A DNA stretch of 9,223 nt from Nitrosospira multiformis (GCA_020726205.1 DYTA01000038.1:1-9223), one strand, 5' to 3'; shown: positions 1 through 7,146, counted from the stretch's first letter. Numbers and translations are program-made. The notes: a model not told the origin generated them from the sequence alone.

Positions 1-1030
1 CAGAAAAACGAATACCACCATCACCAATTACAGGTATACCTGTATCTCGTAAATAATCTGCTACATTAGCAATTGCCGACAATTGAGGAACCCCAACACC
101 TGCAACTATACGAGTAGTACAGATAGAACCAGGACCGATTCCAACTTTCACACTATCAGCACCCGCATCAACCAAAGCACGAGCTGCAGATGCAGTAGCT
201 ATATTTCCACCAACAACTTCAATATGTGGATAATTTTGCTTGATCCAACGCACACGATCAATGACACCCTGTGAATGACCATGTGCAGTATCAACAATAA
301 TTACATCTACACCTGATGCAACCAATAAGCTTACACGTTCATCCGTATCCCCACCAGAACCAACTGCAGCACCAACTCTAAGACGACCTAATTCATCTTT
401 ATTTGCCAATGGAAATGCTATATTTTTTGTAATGTCTTTGACTGTAACCAAACCACGTAATTCAAAATTATCGTTAACAACTAATACTCGCTCAATTCTG
501 TGACGATGCATAAGTTCCTTAGCAATCTCAATTGAATCACCTTCTTTAATAGTTACCAATTTATCTTTCTGTGTCATAATATTACGCACAGGTTGATCTA
601 AATTTGTTTCAAAGCGTAAATCTCGATTAGTAATTATTCCAACCAACTTACCATACTCAACAACTGGAACCCCAGAAATTCTACGTTTTTGAGTTATTGC
701 TAACAAATCCCTAACTGAAACATCAGGTTTAACCGTTATAGGATCTTTTACAATTCCAGATTCATGACGTTTCACCGTTGCAACTCGACTAGCCTGAAAT
801 TCTGGAGACATATTTTTATGAATAATTCCAATACCACCTTCTTGAGCCATTGCAATAGCCATACGCGCTTCAGTAACCGTATCCATAGCCGCTGAGACTA
901 ATGGTATATTCAAACTTAAATTTCGAGTAAATCTAGTCGTTAATAATACGTCTTTTGGCAATACAGCAGAATGTGCAGGTACTAGCAACACATCATCAAA
1001 AGCATAAGCTTTTTGTAAAATTTTCAACAT
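1..1030 (-). CDS. guaB: IMP dehydrogenase, 5' part (C-terminus beyond the left edge)
   Basis: GuaB oxidises IMP to XMP with NAD+, the committed step of GMP synthesis, in the cytoplasm. I translated the minus strand from ATG at 1030-1028 and obtained 343 open residues running off the window; the full family protein is about 490, so roughly 145 residues are missing. Visible marks are [11 protein letters not shown] (11-21), [15 protein letters not shown] (46-60), [13 protein letters not shown] (63-75), two CBS domains at about 93-150 and 154-210, and the loop [11 protein letters not shown] with the catalytic cysteine at C304 (C305 in E. coli). [12 protein letters not shown] ends the visible part. 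A Shine-Dalgarno AAAGGA (1039-1044) lies just after the nrdR stop. The gene is last visible in glyQ-nrdR-guaB, 14 nt after nrdR, so it is probably co-transcribed. Identity is certain; only the 3' end is unknown. Confidence 0.97.
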   Translation of the reverse strand, partial: MLKILQKAYAFDDVLLVPAHSAVLPKDVLLTTRFTRNLSLNIPLVSAAMDTVTEARMAIAMAQEGGIGIIHKNMSPEFQASRVATVKRHESGIVKDPITVKPDVSVRDLLAITQKRRISGVPVVEYGKLVGIITNRDLRFETNLDQPVRNIMTQKDKLVTIKEGDSIEIAKELMHRHRIERVLVVNDNFELRGLVTVKDITKNIAFPLANKDELGRLRVGAAVGSGGDTDERVSLLVASGVDVIIVDTAHGHSQGVIDRVRWIKQNYPHIEVVGGNIATASAARALVDAGADSVKVGIGPGSICTTRIVAGVGVPQLSAIANVADYLRDTGIPVIGDGGIRFS

Positions 1031-1044
1031 TTCTATAATCCTTT

Positions 1045-1506
1045 TTATTTTATGCTTTTAACATCTACTTGCTGAATAATATTAGTAAAATCAGTTACAT
1101 CTTTAAACGAACGATAAATTGATGCAAAACGAATATATGCAACTTTGTCTAGTATTGATAATTGCTCCATTACCATACCACCAATTTCTCGACTACTAAT
1201 TTCTCGCTCTCCAGACATCAATACTTGTTGACGAACTCGTTCAATAGCTTCATCAACAGACGTTGCATTTACTGGACGTTTATGTAATGCCTTCATAAAA
1301 CTAATTTTAATCTTTGACTCATCGTAATCTTGACGAACACCATCTGATTTCACAACACTAGGCAACTGTAAATCAATCTTCTCAAAAGTATTAAAGCGAC
1401 GCTCACAAACCATACAACGACGACGACGTTTTACCATCATCTTATCTTCGCTTAATCTTGTATCAATTACTTGCGTATCTTCGCAATTACAGAATGGGCA
1501 TTTCAT
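1045..1506 (-). CDS. nrdR: Transcriptional repressor NrdR (ribonucleotide reductase regulator)
   Basis: NrdR represses ribonucleotide reductase genes and senses dATP/ATP through an ATP-cone. The 153-residue length fits the family (about 150). The N-terminal zinc ribbon is complete: C3, C6, C31 and C34 in CPFC and CMVC, followed by the basic ERRFNTFEK typical of the family. The ATP-cone spans about 49-139, with VVKSDG (51-56), LHKRPV (74-79) and the conserved [12 protein letters not shown] (123-134). Translation likely starts at ATG 1506-1504, preceded by AAAGG inside the last codons of glyQ. It sits 10 nt after glyQ and 14 nt before guaB in one direction, so it is expressed with a tRNA synthetase and a purine gene rather than beside an nrd gene. 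I saw no convincing pair of NrdR boxes in this window, so its targets are elsewhere. Confidence 0.97.
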   Translation of the reverse strand: MKCPFCNCEDTQVIDTRLSEDKMMVKRRRRCMVCERRFNTFEKIDLQLPSVVKSDGVRQDYDESKIKISFMKALHKRPVNATSVDEAIERVRQQVLMSGEREISSREIGGMVMEQLSILDKVAYIRFASIYRSFKDVTDFTNIIQQVDVKSIK

Positions 1507-1516
1507 ATTTCGTGTA

Positions 1517-2422
1517 TTAACCTTTAATCAGAGGGAAACCAATAGCCTCTCGTGATGTATAATATTTTTCTGCAACAAGTTTTGCTAAAGTACGAATACG
1601 ACCAATATATGTTGCACGCTCTGTTACAGAAATCGCACCTCGAGCATCTAACATATTAAATGTGTGTGCAGCATTTAATATCATTTCATAACCAGGAAGC
1701 ACTAATTCAACTTCAAGTAAACGCTTCGCTTCACTTTCATAATTATTAAAATTAACAAATAAAAGTTCTGTGTTACTATGTTCAAAATTATATTTAGACT
1801 GCTCAACCTCATTTTGATGAAATACATCACCATAGGTAACATCATTTCCATCAAGAGTACGAGCCCAAACTAAATCATATACATTATCAACACCTTGTAG
1901 ATACATAGCAAGACGTTCTAATCCATAAGTTATTTCACCTAATACAGGTTTACAATCTAAACCTCCAACTTGCTGAAAATAAGTAAATTGAGTAACCTCC
2001 ATACCATCAAGCCATACTTCCCAACCAAGCCCCCATGCACCAAGTGTTGGATTTTCCCAATTATCCTCAACAAATCGAATATCATGTGTAGCTGTATCAA
2101 CACCTAAAATACGCAAAGAGTCAAGATATAAATCTTGAATATTACTTGGCGATGGTTTCAGTACAACCTGAAATTGATAATAATGTTGTAAACGATTAGG
2201 ACTTTCTCCATAACGCCCATCCTTTGGTCGACGCGATGGCTGAACATAAGCCGCAAACCAAGGCTCAGGACCAATACTACGTAAAAAAGTTGCGGTATGA
2301 GAAGTACCAGCCCCCATTTCTTTATCATAAGGCTGTAAAACCACACATCCAGCATTAGCCCAATAGCTCTGTAATTTTAAGATAATCTCTTGAAAAGTCA
2401 ATATATTAGATTTTGATGTCAT
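1517..2422 (-). CDS. glyQ: Glycyl-tRNA synthetase alpha subunit
   Basis: GlyQ is the catalytic subunit of the bacterial alpha2beta2 class II glycyl-tRNA synthetase; it activates glycine with ATP and needs the beta subunit GlyS for tRNA work. The 301 residues match the E. coli length of 303. Diagnostic segments are [10 protein letters not shown] (9-18), GAGTSH (37-42), [20 protein letters not shown] (51-70), [17 protein letters not shown] (121-137), [13 protein letters not shown] (142-154), GLER (167-170) and the late [18 protein letters not shown] (252-269). The start is ATG 2422-2420 with AAGGA about 13 nt upstream. The usual partner glyS does not follow; nrdR does, 10 nt on. No fused beta domain is present, so glyS must lie outside the window. 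It heads the glyQ-nrdR-guaB group and has a promoter candidate about 40 nt upstream. Confidence 0.98.
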   Translation of the reverse strand: MTSKSNILTFQEIILKLQSYWANAGCVVLQPYDKEMGAGTSHTATFLRSIGPEPWFAAYVQPSRRPKDGRYGESPNRLQHYYQFQVVLKPSPSNIQDLYLDSLRILGVDTATHDIRFVEDNWENPTLGAWGLGWEVWLDGMEVTQFTYFQQVGGLDCKPVLGEITYGLERLAMYLQGVDNVYDLVWARTLDGNDVTYGDVFHQNEVEQSKYNFEHSNTELLFVNFNNYESEAKRLLEVELVLPGYEMILNAAHTFNMLDARGAISVTERATYIGRIRTLAKLVAEKYYTSREAIGFPLIKG

Positions 2423-2468
2423 TTACTAGGCAATCCTTAGCAAAATATTTATTTATAATTAACGTGTT

Positions 2469-2498
2469 ATTGTATCAGTTTAACTGCTATTCTCGCAA
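2469..2498 (-). promoter_or_regulatory. Candidate sigma70 promoter of glyQ-nrdR-guaB
   Basis: On the minus strand there is a -35 TTGCGA (2498-2493), an 18-nt spacer and a -10 TACAAT (2474-2469). The -10 is preceded by TGA, giving the extended form TGATACAAT. The predicted start near 2462 would give a leader of about 40 nt before the glyQ ATG. This is pattern matching only; the -35 matches four of six consensus bases. Confidence 0.5.
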
Positions 2499-2524
2499 AA
2501 ATTATGCCTCATGAATTCAAACAT

Positions 2525-2535
2525 TATGCTAGAAT
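2525..2535 (+). promoter_or_regulatory. Candidate extended -10 promoter of smpB
   Basis: The plus strand reads TATGCTAGAAT, matching the extended -10 form TGnTAnAAT with TAGAAT at 2530-2535. No good -35 hexamer lies 16-18 nt upstream, which is tolerable for an extended -10. It is the best plus-strand promoter I see between glyQ and smpB. The predicted start near 2542 would leave an untranslated leader of about 120 nt, unusually long beside the other transcripts here. Confidence 0.4.
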
Positions 2536-2554
2536 AGTGCAATATGGAAGACTA

Positions 2555-2585
2555 AAGTTATTAGCTTATCTTTTGTAATAAGCTT
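2555..2585 (+). other. Inverted repeats in the putative smpB leader
   Basis: Two overlapping, mutually exclusive pairings are possible. AAGTTATTA (2555-2563) can pair with TAATAAgCTT (2576-2585) around a bulged G, giving nine base pairs. Alternatively AGCTTAT (2563-2569) pairs with ATAAGCT (2578-2584), giving seven. The sequence is AT-rich and such short pairings arise by chance, so a regulatory role is only a possibility. The rest of 2586-2661 is A-rich, with no strong Shine-Dalgarno before smpB and no gene. Confidence 0.25.
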
Positions 2586-2661
2586 CACTAACATTAGTAT
2601 TTTTAAAATACAAAACAAGATATTAAACATAAATACAATAAAATAAGAAATTTAAACAATT

Positions 2662-3114
2662 ATGAGCATTATTAAAAATAAAAAAGCACTTCATGATTAC
2701 TTTATAGAAGAAACTATTGAAGCTGGATTAGTCCTTGAAGGATGGGAAGTAAAAGCTATCCGAGAAGGAAAGGGACAGCTACGCGATAGTTACGTAAAAA
2801 TAATCAACAACGAAGTTTGGCTACTTGGGTTTAGTGTAACACCAATGATTAGTGCTAGTTCACATGTACGACCTGATTCTGCCAGAATTAAAAAACTCCT
2901 ATTAAATCGCAGAGAAATAGATAAAATGATTGGCAAAGTAGAGCAAAAAGGTTATAGCTTAATTGCACTAAATTTGCATTATTCCAAAGGTCGTGTAAAA
3001 GCAGATGTAGCATTAGCTAAAGGCAAAAAAATGCATGATAAACGAGCAACTGAACGAGAAATGGATAGTAAGCGAGAAGTAGCTAAAGCAATTAAAGATT
3101 TTAGACGTACGTAA
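2662..3114 (+). CDS. smpB: SsrA (tmRNA)-binding protein SmpB
   Basis: SmpB binds tmRNA and brings it to stalled ribosomes for trans-translation, which frees the ribosome and tags the unfinished protein for decay. The 150-residue protein has the family's beta-barrel marks: NKKALHDYFIEE (6-17), EAGLVLEGWEVKAIREGK (20-37), SSHVRPD (66-72), KLLLNRREI (78-86), LNLHYSKGRVK (103-113) and the near-invariant ALAKGKKMHDKR (117-128), including the histidine (H125) of the decoding-centre motif. The basic C-terminal tail (about 126-150), which becomes helical in the A site, is intact. The start at 2662 fits the short N-terminus seen in many relatives, about ten residues shorter than E. coli. No strong Shine-Dalgarno precedes it. 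The tmRNA gene itself is not in the window. It stands between a divergent operon and the frr promoter, so it is probably transcribed alone. Confidence 0.97.
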   Translation: MSIIKNKKALHDYFIEETIEAGLVLEGWEVKAIREGKGQLRDSYVKIINNEVWLLGFSVTPMISASSHVRPDSARIKKLLLNRREIDKMIGKVEQKGYSLIALNLHYSKGRVKADVALAKGKKMHDKRATEREMDSKREVAKAIKDFRRT

Positions 3115-3167
3115 TGGTTTTGATAAAGATAAAGCCGCATAAAGCACAAATACTAATCAGAGTTACT

Positions 3168-3197
3168 TTGACAACAAGCATATTTATTTAATATAAT
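3168..3197 (+). promoter_or_regulatory. Perfect-consensus sigma70 promoter of frr-uppS-cdsA-dxr
   Basis: TTGACA at 3168-3173 and TATAAT at 3192-3197 are both six-of-six consensus hexamers, separated by 18 nt. A start near 3204 would give a leader of about 35 nt to the frr ATG at 3239, with AAAGG (3222-3226) as ribosome binding site. This is the strongest promoter by sequence in the window and suggests high constitutive expression. Confidence 0.85.
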
Positions 3198-3238
3198 ATT
3201 TTACTGAATACTTAAAATTTTAAAGGTTACACAAAATT

Positions 3239-3796
3239 ATGACTAGTGAAATTAAAAAACAAGCAGAACATAAAATGATTAAAAGTGTAGATAGTTATAA
3301 AAACACTTTAACTAAAATTAGAACTGGTCGCGCTCATGCAGGTTTACTTGACCACGTGCAAATTGATTACTATGGTTCTATGATGCCAATTAATCAAGTT
3401 GCGACGGTTACAGCTAGTGATGCTCGAACTCTAACAGTTCAACCATTTGAAGCAAAAATGGCACCTACTATTGAAAAAGCAATTAGAGATGCAGATCTAG
3501 GTTTAAACCCTGCTAGTAACGGCAGTACGGTGCGTGTTCCAATGCCTGCTTTAACTGAAGAACGCCGCAAAGAACTAATTAAAGTAGTAAAAGGTGAAGC
3601 TGAAGAAGCAAAAGTTGCAGTAAGAAATATACGTCGAGATGCAAACAGTGACTTAAAAGCAAAATTAAAAGAAAAATTAATTACTGAAGATGATGATAAA
3701 AAAGGTCAAGATTATATTCAAAAAATGACTGATAAGTTTATTATTGAAATAGATAAAGTTACAGCTGACAAAGAAAAAGAATTACTTACTGTTTAG
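3239..3796 (+). CDS. frr: Ribosome recycling factor
   Basis: RRF works with EF-G to split the post-termination ribosome so that subunits can be reused. The 185-residue length equals that of E. coli. The three-helix bundle and inserted small domain are visible through [20 protein letters not shown] (27-46), [19 protein letters not shown] (53-71), [20 protein letters not shown] (89-108), and VRNIRRDAN (128-136), in which R132 corresponds to the functionally important E. coli R132. The C-terminal helix is highly charged. The start at 3239 has AAAGG 12 nt upstream. It is the first gene after the consensus promoter; in most proteobacteria pyrH lies directly upstream, whereas here smpB does. A hairpin and 94 nt separate it from uppS, more than the other gaps in this cluster, so frr may be expressed above the genes that follow. 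Confidence 0.98.
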   Translation: MTSEIKKQAEHKMIKSVDSYKNTLTKIRTGRAHAGLLDHVQIDYYGSMMPINQVATVTASDARTLTVQPFEAKMAPTIEKAIRDADLGLNPASNGSTVRVPMPALTEERRKELIKVVKGEAEEAKVAVRNIRRDANSDLKAKLKEKLITEDDDKKGQDYIQKMTDKFIIEIDKVTADKEKELLTV

Positions 3797-3825
3797 TATA
3801 TTACCGATGTGCAATTAATCAACAC

Positions 3826-3863
3826 ACAAAATGCAATGCTTGTTTTTGAGTATTGCATTTTGT
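3826..3863 (+). repeat. Intercistronic 15-bp hairpin between frr and uppS
   Basis: ACAAAATGCAATGCT (3826-3840) pairs with AGTATTGCATTTTGT (3849-3863) through 15 positions with a single G-U, around an 8-nt loop. No U-tract follows on either strand: the next bases on the plus strand are ATGTCATACTC. It is therefore not a textbook intrinsic terminator. It could stabilise the frr message, mark an RNase cleavage site, or cause partial termination that lowers uppS-cdsA-dxr expression. Confidence 0.7.
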
Positions 3864-3890
3864 ATGTCATACTCTCGAAAGATTGATTAA

Positions 3891-4589
3891 ATGGATAAAA
3901 TACCTCAGCACGTTGCTTTTATCATGGATGGTAATGGACGTTGGGCAAAAAAAAGATTTTTACCTCGAGTAGCTGGACATGTAAAAGGTGTTAGTGCTCT
4001 AAAAAAAATCGTAGATCATTGTGATGCAATTGGCATAAAAAATGTTACTGTATTTGCTTTTGGAAGAGAAAATTGGAATAGACCACAAAGCGAAGTATCA
4101 TTTTTGATGAAATTAATGCTTAAAAAACTAAATAAAGAACTAGGTGAATTAAATTCGAAAAAAGCACAAATACACTTTATAGGTGATCGTACGCGCATTA
4201 ATCATGAATTTGCCAAGTGTATTGAGCATGCTGAACAATTAACAGCTAATAATACAGGAATAATATTTAATATTTGTGTTGACTACAGCGGCGAATGCGA
4301 TATTATTCAAGCAGTAAACAGAATTATTCAAGATAAATTAGAATTACCAGTAACTGAACAGATTTTTGCAAAATATTTACTAACTAGTCATTCACCAAAT
4401 CCTGAACTTGTAATTAGAACCAGTGGAGAATCTCGAATTAGTAATTTCATGTTGTGGCAATTAGCTTACAGTGAAATTTACTTTTGCCAAACACTATGGC
4501 CAGACTTTACCCCTATTGAGTTAAACAAGGCATTAGAATGGTATAACAATCGAGAACGTCGTTTCGGAAAAATATCTGAACAGTTATAG
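3891..4589 (+). CDS. uppS: Undecaprenyl diphosphate synthase (cis-prenyltransferase)
   Basis: UppS adds eight isopentenyl units to farnesyl diphosphate to form the C55 carrier lipid for peptidoglycan and other envelope polymers. At 232 residues it is about 20 shorter than E. coli (253), mainly at the termini. HVAFIMDGNGRWA (7-19) carries the catalytic aspartate D13 (E. coli D26). H30, N61 in AFGRENWNRP (56-65), R176 and R182 in IRTSGESRISNF (175-186), and E195 in SEIYF (194-198) match E. coli H43, N74, R194, R200 and E213 by eye alignment. IGDRTRI (97-103) and RRFG (223-226) are also present. One motif is odd: the usual NYGGR reads DYSGE at 131-135. The start at 3891 precedes the MDGNGR motif by the expected distance, but the Shine-Dalgarno is weak (GAAAGA). 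Eight nt separate it from cdsA. Confidence 0.96.
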   Translation: MDKIPQHVAFIMDGNGRWAKKRFLPRVAGHVKGVSALKKIVDHCDAIGIKNVTVFAFGRENWNRPQSEVSFLMKLMLKKLNKELGELNSKKAQIHFIGDRTRINHEFAKCIEHAEQLTANNTGIIFNICVDYSGECDIIQAVNRIIQDKLELPVTEQIFAKYLLTSHSPNPELVIRTSGESRISNFMLWQLAYSEIYFCQTLWPDFTPIELNKALEWYNNRERRFGKISEQL

Positions 4590-4597
4590 GAAAAATT

Positions 4598-5410
4598 ATG
4601 CTTAAACACCGTATATTTACAGCTTTAGTGTTACTATTCATTACAGCAGGAGTAATGTTTTACACTAATCCACTAACCTTTGCAATTTGTTGTTGGATGC
4701 TTTGTTTAACAGCAATCTACGAACTAACAAAAATGTATAAGTTTAGTATCATTCAATCAATAGCCACAATGCTAATCGCAACTGCAGCAGTTATAGGTAT
4801 TGCAGTAACAAGTAGTGATTTAAGCCAAATAATGAGAATTATTAGTGTGACAACTTGGTGTTTTGTTACACCATTAATTCTAATTTTTATGCCCAAAAAA
4901 TTCCCCAAAATCTCAATTGGAATTTTTAGCTTGATTCTATTCATTCCTGCATATTATGCACTCAACATTATTCATGCTTTTTTTGGTTCATGGCAATTAA
5001 TTAGTATTTTAGCAATGGCATGGATAGCTGATACAGGTGCATATTTCGTAGGAAGAGCAATTGGTAAACGCAAATTAGCCCCGAAAATTAGCCCAGGTAA
5101 AAGTATTGAAGGTGCAATTGGTGGATTTATTTTTGTTCTCATATATTTGATAATCCTCAAAAGCCAAAATGCAGTCGATTACCTACCTAATTATGGCACA
5201 ACATTTAAATTTGCTTTTATTTTAACTGCAGTTGGCATTATTGGTGACTTATTAGAATCATGGTTTAAGCGTGTAGCACAAGTAAAAGATAGTGGTAATA
5301 TTTTACCTGGTCATGGTGGCGTATTCGATAGAATTGATAGTTTAATTGCTGTAATAGCTATAGCGTATGCAATTATTAGCGGAATGAAAATTACACTTTT
5401 ATTACATTAA
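4598..5410 (+). CDS. cdsA: Phosphatidate cytidylyltransferase (CDP-diacylglycerol synthase)
   Basis: CdsA is an inner-membrane enzyme that makes CDP-diacylglycerol from phosphatidic acid and CTP, the branch point for phosphatidylethanolamine and phosphatidylglycerol. The 270 residues contain around eight or nine hydrophobic segments, for example about 8-24, 26-43, 52-72, 83-98, 107-128, 174-188 and 248-264. The catalytic signature is complete: DTGAYFVGR (145-153), KLAPKISPGKSIEG (159-172), and the family hallmark from SWFKR (221-225) to KDSGNILPGHGG (230-241) and FDRIDS (243-248), with the metal-binding aspartates. It starts 8 nt after uppS, and the uppS stop TAG is part of the Shine-Dalgarno TAGGA (4587-4591), which implies coupled translation. 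dxr follows after 23 nt. Length and motifs are normal. Confidence 0.97.
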   Translation: MLKHRIFTALVLLFITAGVMFYTNPLTFAICCWMLCLTAIYELTKMYKFSIIQSIATMLIATAAVIGIAVTSSDLSQIMRIISVTTWCFVTPLILIFMPKKFPKISIGIFSLILFIPAYYALNIIHAFFGSWQLISILAMAWIADTGAYFVGRAIGKRKLAPKISPGKSIEGAIGGFIFVLIYLIILKSQNAVDYLPNYGTTFKFAFILTAVGIIGDLLESWFKRVAQVKDSGNILPGHGGVFDRIDSLIAVIAIAYAIISGMKITLLLH

Positions 5411-5433
5411 AATAATTATAGAAAATATATACA

Positions 5434-6594
5434 ATGAAAAATATTGTTATTTTTGGCTCAACCGGTAGTATCGGAACTTCAACATTAGATGTAATCCGTT
5501 TACATAAGAATAGTTATAACATATTTGCTTTAACAGGACATCGCAACGTAGAACTACTATTTCAACAATGCTTGGAATTCAAACCCAAATATGCTTTTAT
5601 TGAAGATAATAATCTAGCCAATATACTAAAACTAAAATTAACGGAAAATAAAGTTAAAACAGAAGTACTACATGATAAATCTGATTTAGCCTATTTAGCA
5701 CAGCATTGTGAAGTTGATATTGTAATGTCTGCAATTGTAGGCAGTGCTGGATTAGTTCCAACTTATGAGGCAGCTAAACATGGTAAAAGAATATTATTAG
5801 CAAATAAAGAATCTTTGGTTGCTGGTGGAAAAATTATTACTGATACCGTAGAAGCAAATAATGCAAAATTAATTCCTGTTGATAGTGAACATAGTGCTAT
5901 TTTCCAAAGTTTACCATTTGAATATAACTCACTAGATGAAATTGGTGTAAATAGAATTCTTTTAACCGCATCTGGTGGACCATTTTTAAATCTAAGTTAT
6001 GCAGAGTTAGAAAATGTTACTGCAGCACAAGCAATTAAGCATCCTAACTGGAGTATGGGGCAAAAAATATCAGTAGATAGTTCAACATTAATGAATAAAG
6101 GATTAGAAATAATTGAAGCATTTTGGTTATTTAAATCTACAGTAGAACAAATTGAAGTAGTTGTACATCCACAAAGTATAATTCATTCTATGGTTGAATA
6201 TATTGATAGTTCAATCATAGCCCAACTAGGTTCACCTGATATGAAAACACCAATTGCTTATGCATTAAATGCGCCACAACGAATTGAATCAGGTAGTGCG
6301 AAATTAGATTTTATGCAGTTAAATGCGCTAACCTTTTGCGCTCCAGATTATATACGTTTCCCTTGCCTACAATTAGCAATTGAAAGCTTAAAATATGGTG
6401 GTAATGCATGTGCAATTCTTAATGCAGCGAATGAAGTTGCTGTTGCAAAATTTCTTGCTGGAACACATAAATTTTATGACATTCCTAAATTAATCAACCG
6501 TGCATTAGAAAAATTTTCAGGGGCAGGAGCTAAATCAATCTCTGATATAGTTGCATTAGACACTGAAGTTAAACATTTCTGCTTAAGCAATTGA
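5434..6594 (+). CDS. dxr: 1-deoxy-D-xylulose 5-phosphate reductoisomerase
   Basis: Dxr converts 1-deoxy-D-xylulose 5-phosphate to 2-C-methyl-D-erythritol 4-phosphate with NADPH, the second step of the MEP isoprenoid pathway that ultimately feeds UppS. The 386 residues are slightly fewer than in E. coli (398). The Rossmann motif GSTGSIG lies at 8-14, LANKESLVAGG at 122-132, the metal ligands D150 and E152 in VDSEHSAIFQ (149-158, same numbering as E. coli), and HPNWSMGQKISVDSSTLMNK (203-222) with H203, N221, K222 and the third ligand E225. SGGPF (180-184) belongs to the phosphate-binding region and PQSIIHSMVEY to the later core. It begins 23 nt after cdsA without a strong Shine-Dalgarno. Its TGA stop lies 3 nt before a terminator, so it is the last gene of the unit; the commonly following rseP and bamA are absent here. 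Confidence 0.98.
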   Translation: MKNIVIFGSTGSIGTSTLDVIRLHKNSYNIFALTGHRNVELLFQQCLEFKPKYAFIEDNNLANILKLKLTENKVKTEVLHDKSDLAYLAQHCEVDIVMSAIVGSAGLVPTYEAAKHGKRILLANKESLVAGGKIITDTVEANNAKLIPVDSEHSAIFQSLPFEYNSLDEIGVNRILLTASGGPFLNLSYAELENVTAAQAIKHPNWSMGQKISVDSSTLMNKGLEIIEAFWLFKSTVEQIEVVVHPQSIIHSMVEYIDSSIIAQLGSPDMKTPIAYALNAPQRIESGSAKLDFMQLNALTFCAPDYIRFPCLQLAIESLKYGGNACAILNAANEVAVAKFLAGTHKFYDIPKLINRALEKFSGAGAKSISDIVALDTEVKHFCLSN

Positions 6595-6597
6595 TAT

Positions 6598-6633
6598 AAA
6601 AAAACCTACTATATTTATATAGTAGGTTTTTTT
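6598..6633. terminator. Bidirectional intrinsic terminator between dxr and ssb
   Basis: The stem is ACCTACTATA (6604-6613) against TATAGTAGGT (6618-6627) with a 4-nt loop. It is flanked by seven A (6598-6604) and seven T (6627-6633) that can extend pairing to 16 bp. Because the tract is T-rich on the 3' side of both strands, it can stop dxr transcription from the left and ssb transcription from the right. It fits the convergent layout: dxr ends at 6594 and ssb ends at 6649. Confidence 0.93.
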
Positions 6634-6648
6634 ATTGATTATACACAA

Positions 6649-7110
6649 TTAAAATGGAACATCATCTGCTTGTAATGTTGGTCCAGGTGCATTAAATGCT
6701 GAAGATTGTGGCTTTGCTACTGGTTGATTATCATAAGCAGGTGCTGCACTATCATAAGAAGAATCATAACTACTACCATCATGGCTAGCATCTTCAGTTT
6801 TTTCACGACTGCCAATAAACTCAATATTACTCGCGCTTACACGTAGAGTTGCAACAGCTTTACCCTCTTTGTTAACATAAGCATTCGCACTTGGAGTACC
6901 TTCAACTAACAGCTTAGTACCTTTGCGAACCCACTTTTGTACGGTTTCAGCAGTACGACCATTACAGCTTATCTCTAACCAATCAGTTTTTTGATTATCT
7001 TTTGAGCCAGTTGTAACAGCCAAAGAAAAAGTTACAAATGACTCACCGCTTGGTGCGTAACGAGATTCTGGATCTCTACCAACATTACCAGTTACAAAAA
7101 TTTTTTTCAT
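6649..7110 (-). CDS. ssb: Single-stranded DNA-binding protein, divergent
   Basis: SSB coats single-stranded DNA during replication, recombination and repair and recruits partners through its C-terminal tip. The 153 residues comprise an OB fold (about 1-104), beginning MKKIFVTGNVGRDPESRYAP and containing FVTFSLAV (25-32), KTDWLEISCNGR (41-52) and VRKGTKLLVEG (61-71). A low-complexity Ser/Tyr/Asp/Ala/Pro linker follows, and the tip is ADDVPF, close to the canonical DDDIPF. I chose ATG 7110-7108 because GGGAG lies 8 nt upstream and the family N-terminus starts there; an in-frame TTG at 7128 is unlikely. By eye alignment with E. coli, W54 is kept (W44), W88 becomes Y78, F60 becomes N50, and the W40 loop is shortened. 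It may be a second SSB rather than the main one. It ends a radA-crcB-ssb run, 36 nt after crcB. Confidence 0.93.
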   Translation of the reverse strand: MKKIFVTGNVGRDPESRYAPSGESFVTFSLAVTTGSKDNQKTDWLEISCNGRTAETVQKWVRKGTKLLVEGTPSANAYVNKEGKAVATLRVSASNIEFIGSREKTEDASHDGSSYDSSYDSAAPAYDNQPVAKPQSSAFNAPGPTLQADDVPF

Positions 7111-7118
7111 GTAATAAA

Positions 7119-7123
7119 CTCCC
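7119..7123 (-). promoter_or_regulatory. Shine-Dalgarno that fixes the ssb start
   Basis: The minus strand reads GGGAG, then 8 nt, then ATG at 7110-7108. This is one of the clearest ribosome binding sites in the window. It supports the MKKIF start over the in-frame upstream TTG at 7128, which would place the Shine-Dalgarno inside the coding region. Confidence 0.8.
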
Positions 7124-7146
7124 GACAAAATAAGTCATAAATCTAA

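Noticed and set aside
83..274. Open frame on the plus strand opposite guaB
   Set aside because: It is antisense to well-conserved guaB codons, is low complexity (Ser/Thr/Asn rich) and has no ribosome binding site or recognisable family.
2158..2355. 65-residue frame inside glyQ on the same strand
   Set aside because: It overlaps the strongly conserved catalytic region of GlyQ in another frame; its hydrophobic look comes from the AT-rich codons.
3115..3167. tmRNA gene or smpB terminator after smpB
   Set aside because: The 53 nt hold no tRNA-like ends, no hairpin with a U-tract and are too short for ssrA.
4016..5160. Minus-strand frames opposite uppS and cdsA (4016-4198, 4753-4944, 4972-5160)
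   Set aside because: All are antisense to conserved motifs of real genes, under 65 residues, with no supporting start signals.
7126..7128. TTG start for ssb, six codons upstream
   Set aside because: The Shine-Dalgarno GGGAG lies downstream of this TTG and is ideally spaced for ATG 7110, and SSB proteins begin at the MKKIF-type strand.
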